DNA of 52,971 bases from the NCBI GenBank assembly GCA_017397825.1, contig JAFQHT010000009.1:1-52971 (forward strand), read 5' to 3'. Below the pieces are notes generated by a model. It did no database searches. It was not told where the DNA came from and saw only the letters and a program-made list of their open reading frames with translations. Positions 50,024 through 52,971 of the stretch are shown piece by piece. The position numbers were made by a program, and so were the translations under genes. Within the stretch, counting starts at the first letter, position 1, and the number at the start of each line of letters is the position of its first letter. This stretch comes from Bacillota bacterium. Its GTDB lineage: Bacteria; Bacillota; Clostridia; Peptostreptococcales; Anaerovoracaceae.

Positions 50024-50548
50024 TTATGCCTCAATGGCTCCGTCCAGGAAACCCGGAATCAGAGTTGTAATTACAAGTCTTTCTTCGATCTTTACTTCTT
50101 TTACAAACTGGCCCACAGCAGGAATGAGAACTTCCTTGCCTGCGGCAGTCTTTACCTGATAGATGTCCTGAGCTGTGTTCTGAAGTACATCGGTGATTTC
50201 CCCTACTTCCACGCCGCTTGGCTCATCAAAAACCTTACATCCGATAAGATCCTTCACGTAGAAAGTATCTTCTGGAAGGTCTCTCAGGTCCTCTTCTGTA
50301 ATGTAGATGTCGCATTCTTTAAGCAGCTCGGCTGCATTGCGGTCATCCACACCTTTCAGTTTAAGGATTACCATGTTTTTCTGGTAACGCACGCCCTGAA
50401 TCTTATATTCAGTGAATTTGTTTTTCTTTTCAACTAAAATTTCGGAAAGTTCTTCGAATCTTTCCTTGTAGTCTGAGTAGTGGTACACCTTCACTTCGCC
50501 GCGGAGAGCCACTACGTTTACGATTTTACCAATCTTGATCTTTTCCAC
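50024..50548 (-). CDS. rimM: Ribosome maturation factor RimM
   Basis: A 174-aa two-domain protein (N-terminal RimM barrel, GKIVNVVALRGEVKVYHYSD, and C-terminal PRC barrel with DLIGCKVFDEPSGVEVGEITDV) that aids 30S head assembly with ribosomal protein S19. The start is GTG with a GGGAG site. It lies between khpA and trmD as usual. Confidence 0.95.
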   Translation of the reverse strand: MEKIKIGKIVNVVALRGEVKVYHYSDYKERFEELSEILVEKKNKFTEYKIQGVRYQKNMVILKLKGVDDRNAAELLKECDIYITEEDLRDLPEDTFYVKDLIGCKVFDEPSGVEVGEITDVLQNTAQDIYQVKTAAGKEVLIPAVGQFVKEVKIEERLVITTLIPGFLDGAIEA

Positions 50549-50571
50549 TCAAATTCTCCCATATACACTAC

Positions 50572-50601
50572 AGGCACATGCCCGTCATAAAGCATGTGCC
50601 T
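50572..50601. other. Perfect 10-bp hairpin between khpA and rimM
   Basis: AGGCACATGC (50572-50581) and GCATGTGCCT (50592-50601) pair perfectly with a 10-base loop. No T-tract follows in the leftward direction, so it is not a normal terminator. It may set RNA stability or the level of rimM-trmD, lying 24 bases before rimM. Confidence 0.6.
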
Positions 50602-50622
50602 ATATAATATGCAATCAAATCA

Positions 50623-50856
50623 TTACTCTTTAACGATTTCTACTGTCACCTTTTTATTTTCTTTTGTGGCCGCAGCCTTAACAACAGTACGCAGAGCCTT
50701 TGCGATTCTGCCCTGCTTACCGATAACCTTACCCATATCGTCCGGAGCAACTCTTAACTGAATAACTGTTCCTTGACGGCCGCTGCTTTCGGTCACAACG
50801 ACGCCTTCCGGGTTGTCTACAAGTGACTTAGCAATTGCTTCAACCAATTTAGTCAT
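50623..50856 (-). CDS. khpA: KH-domain RNA-binding protein KhpA
   Basis: A 77-aa single KH domain with the binding loop GKVIGKQGRIAKALR. KhpA pairs with KhpB in Bacillota and affects RNA levels and cell size. It lies 21 bases after rpsP in the usual order. Confidence 0.93.
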   Translation of the reverse strand: MTKLVEAIAKSLVDNPEGVVVTESSGRQGTVIQLRVAPDDMGKVIGKQGRIAKALRTVVKAAATKENKKVTVEIVKE

Positions 50857-50877
50857 TAGTTTTCACCGTTTCCTTAA

Positions 50878-51120
50878 TTATTCGATAATTCCAGATTTCT
50901 TAAATAAAGCCTTTACAGTTTCTGTTGGCTGTGCGCCGTTTCCTAACCACTTCTTAGCTAATTCTGCGTTGATCTTGATTTCCTTAGGTTCTGTCATTGG
51001 GTTGTAGTAACCTAATTCTTCGATAAACTTACCATCTCTTGGGGATCTGGAATCTGCAACTACTACTCTGTAAAAAGGCTGTTTGTGTGCGCCCATTCTC
51101 TTTAATCTGATCTTAACCAT
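50878..51120 (-). CDS. rpsP: 30S ribosomal protein S16
   Basis: An 80-aa protein with the S16 start [21 protein letters not shown] and the [14 protein letters not shown] segment, full length. It sits two bases after the ffh stop. Confidence 0.98.
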   Translation of the reverse strand: MVKIRLKRMGAHKQPFYRVVVADSRSPRDGKFIEELGYYNPMTEPKEIKINAELAKKWLGNGAQPTETVKALFKKSGIIE

Positions 51121-51122
51121 TT

Positions 51123-52475
51123 TTAAAATTCCTCCTTAAAATAATCCTTTAAATTTTTTATTTTTTTCATAAAGTTAGGGTTGTTGAATTGTTTCATCAA
51201 CTTTTTTGTGTCCTCATATTTTTTAATGAGGTTATTGATTTTGCTTACCGGCTGTCCGCAGCCCGCAGCAATTCTTTTACGCCTGCTGGCGTTGAGTACT
51301 GAAGGGTTCCGGCGTTCTTCAAGAGTCATGGAACAGATGATTGCTTCCATCTGTTTGAATTCTTTTTCGCTCTGCTCAATCTGATCGTCGCTGAGCTTCT
51401 TGCCTCCCATGCCAGGCATCATGTCCATCATTTTGCTGATGCCGCCCATTTTCTTGATTTCGCCTAACTGGTCCAGATAATCTTCCAGCGTGAATTCGTT
51501 CTTCTTAAGCTTCTTTTCAAGCTTCGCAGCTTTTTCTTCGTCAAAAGATTCCTGAGCCTTTTCTATTAATGAAAGCATATCTCCCATACCGAGGATTCTG
51601 CTTGCCATTCTTTCCGGGTGGAAAGGTTCCAGGGCGTCGAATTTTTCGCCCATACCGATGAACTTCACCGGTCTGCCGGTTACTTTCTTTGCTGAAAGCG
51701 CCGCACCGCCTCGTGAGTCACCGTCCATCTTGGTCATTACGATACCGTCAATGCCAAGCTTTTCGTGGAAACCTTCCGCTGCATTCACAGCGTCCTGACC
51801 TGTAAGAGCGTCCACAACCAGAAGAATTTCGTGAGGCTTTACAGCCTTCTTGACTCTTACCAGTTCTTCCATGAGCTCTTCGTCAATCTGCAGACGACCG
51901 GCTGTATCGACAATAAGAACGTCATAGCCGCGTCTTTCAGCTTCCTGGCGGGCTTTCAGTGCGATGTCCTCAGCCACCATGTTGCCTCTGTCTGTGAAAA
52001 CAGGTACGTCCACAGTCTTACCTACAACCTCCAGCTGGTCAATAGCCGCAGGTCTGTATATGTCACAAGCAGCCATCATAGGCTTCTTGCCGTTTTTCTT
52101 AAGGTAATTTGCCAGCTTACCGCAGGTGGTTGTCTTACCGGTACCCTGAAGACCGACCATCATCAGCACGGTGAATCCGCTTGGTGAATAAGTCAGTTTG
52201 CTGTTGGTACCGCCCATGAGCTCTACAAGCTGCTCATTAACGATTTTGATAACCTGCTGGCCGGGAGTAAGGCTTTCAAGAACCTCAGCACCCATGGCCT
52301 TTTCCTTGACCTGAGCAACGAACTCCTTGACAACCTTGAAGTTTACGTCAGCTTCCAGAAGTGCAAGCTTGACTTCACGCAATGCTTCGTTGATGTCAGC
52401 CTCTGTGAGCACCCCTTTGCCGCGGAGTTTCTTAAAGGTATTTTGTAATTTTTCTGATAAATTCTCAAATGCCAT
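51123..52475 (-). CDS. ffh: Signal recognition particle protein Ffh
   Basis: A 450-aa SRP54 GTPase that directs membrane proteins to the translocon. The N domain covers about residues 1-90, the G domain has [21 protein letters not shown] and TKMDGD, and the Met-rich M domain spans about 300-450 ([15 protein letters not shown]). It follows ylxM by five bases. Confidence 0.98.
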   Translation of the reverse strand: MAFENLSEKLQNTFKKLRGKGVLTEADINEALREVKLALLEADVNFKVVKEFVAQVKEKAMGAEVLESLTPGQQVIKIVNEQLVELMGGTNSKLTYSPSGFTVLMMVGLQGTGKTTTCGKLANYLKKNGKKPMMAACDIYRPAAIDQLEVVGKTVDVPVFTDRGNMVAEDIALKARQEAERRGYDVLIVDTAGRLQIDEELMEELVRVKKAVKPHEILLVVDALTGQDAVNAAEGFHEKLGIDGIVMTKMDGDSRGGAALSAKKVTGRPVKFIGMGEKFDALEPFHPERMASRILGMGDMLSLIEKAQESFDEEKAAKLEKKLKKNEFTLEDYLDQLGEIKKMGGISKMMDMMPGMGGKKLSDDQIEQSEKEFKQMEAIICSMTLEERRNPSVLNASRRKRIAAGCGQPVSKINNLIKKYEDTKKLMKQFNNPNFMKKIKNLKDYFKEEF

Positions 52476-52480
52476 AAGAT

Positions 52481-52846
52481 TTATTCCTCTAATTTATTTA
52501 TAATGGTCTTGATTTCTTCAAGTTTTTTAACTGCGCCCCCATCTTCTGTGTGAGCAGCAAGTTCATCGATTATTTTATCGATTTCTTCGATAGCCTGACG
52601 GGACTTCATAAGTTTTTCAACCAGTCCCAGCTTGGATTCATAATCTGCCAGTGCAGTTTCTGCTTTTTTAAGAGTGTCGTGAACGGCCTGGCGGGAAATG
52701 CCGTACTCATCTGCAATCTCTGCCAGAGAAAGGTTTTCTTCATGGTAATATTCCATAACTTCTCTCTGTCTCTCTGTCAGAAGCCCTCCGTAAAAATCGA
52801 ACAAAAGGCTTGTTTTTGCAATGCTTTCAACGGTGTTTCTGTCCAT
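52481..52846 (-). CDS. ylxM: YlxM/UPF0122 helix-turn-helix protein
   Basis: A 121-aa protein with a sigma-70 region 4-like helix-turn-helix (LTERQREVMEYYHEENLSLA, then EIADEYGISRQAVHDTL) and a coiled-coil C-terminus. It is linked to SRP function in Gram-positive bacteria. The ATG at 52846 has a GGGAGAT site. It opens the ffh operon here; ftsY, often upstream, is outside the window if present. Confidence 0.92.
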   Translation of the reverse strand: MDRNTVESIAKTSLLFDFYGGLLTERQREVMEYYHEENLSLAEIADEYGISRQAVHDTLKKAETALADYESKLGLVEKLMKSRQAIEEIDKIIDELAAHTEDGGAVKKLEEIKTIINKLEE

Positions 52847-52902
52847 GTTTATCTCCCGATTCTGTAAAGTCATTTACCTTTACATACTTTCCGACCTTAA
52901 AT

Positions 52903-52931
52903 AATATATCATACTCGCAATTATGTGTCAA
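52903..52931 (-). promoter_or_regulatory. Promoter of the ylxM-ffh-rpsP operon
   Basis: Minus strand TTGACA (52931-52926), 17 bases, TATATT (52908-52903), about 60 bases before ylxM. The -35 is consensus and the -10 differs at one base. Confidence 0.8.
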
Positions 52932-52971
52932 GCATTTTTACTTGAAACATTTAAAAAAGTTTGAAATTTCA

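Noticed and set aside
1-52971. CRISPR arrays, tRNA or rRNA genes, IS elements, prophage
   Set aside because: No regular repeats with spacers, no tRNA or rRNA-like segments, no transposase or phage structural genes were seen on either strand.

Overview
The window reads as chromosome of an obligately anaerobic, low-to-moderate GC Bacillota, most likely class Clostridia. The basis is the gene set: SepF/DivIVA/YggT cell-division genes, ylxM-ffh-rpsP-khpA-rimM-trmD, rqcH, a T-box-controlled ileS, BlaI/M56 regulators, a radical 2-hydroxyacyl-CoA dehydratase and a tungsten-type aldehyde:ferredoxin oxidoreductase (AOR). An amino-acid or organic-acid fermenter (for example the Anaerovoracaceae / former Family XIII group) would fit, but the genus cannot be read from sequence alone. 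I saw no rRNA, tRNA, CRISPR array, prophage or insertion sequence.

Left end (1-3950): small accessory and regulatory modules. These are a VapBC-like toxin-antitoxin pair cut by the window edge, a BlaI repressor plus M56 protease sensor behind two copies of a GTCTA-N6-TAGAC operator, a membrane-anchored XRE regulator, and a module with all the parts of a Fst/par-type type I toxin-antitoxin system: a 28-aa hydrophobic peptide gene and a convergent antisense RNA with a consensus promoter, sharing one bidirectional terminator and a direct repeat.

Housekeeping (3950-12120): ileS of the type 2 family with a GXHH active-site signature and a T-box leader, rpoZ, gmk, a D-2-hydroxyacid dehydrogenase, yicC, and divergent rqcH. 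Next (12122-21125) is a leftward unit: a MoeA fused to a periplasmic-binding-like domain, an overlapping two-component system, a MacB-like ABC system whose ATPase carries an in-frame stop codon, and an SDR dehydrogenase.

Catabolic island (21126-31665): a VOC epimerase-like protein, both subunits and the activase of a 2-hydroxyacyl-CoA dehydratase, two sigma-54 activators, a ketopantoate-reductase-family dehydrogenase, a divergent acetate-kinase-like protein and a BKACE-type beta-keto acid cleavage enzyme. Two sigma-54 promoters, one before the VOC/dehydratase operon and one before the dehydrogenase, share an identical 10-bp upstream core, so the island looks like one sigma-54 regulon for an undefined fermentation pathway.

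Tungsten/molybdenum cofactor island (31738-43715), transcribed leftward: alpha/beta hydrolase, moaC, mog, a ThiF/MoeB-like protein and a MOSC-like mini-protein; then a promoter and a long structured leader ending in a terminator; then Fe-alcohol dehydrogenase, AOR, a MoaD-like carrier, an unknown membrane protein and a MoaE-like protein; then moaA; then a Moco/Tuco-type riboswitch, tupABC-like tungstate uptake and a second moeA. Together these import the metal, build the pterin cofactor and use it in AOR, whose aldehydes the adjacent dehydrogenase could interconvert with alcohols.

Right end (43716-52971): a small Gin-like zinc-ribbon gene, a flavin-reductase-fold protein, then rluD-like, lspA, divIVA, yggT, sepF, yggS, a HlyD-like protein, trmD, rimM, khpA, rpsP, ffh and ylxM, all leftward, with a strong promoter ahead of ylxM.
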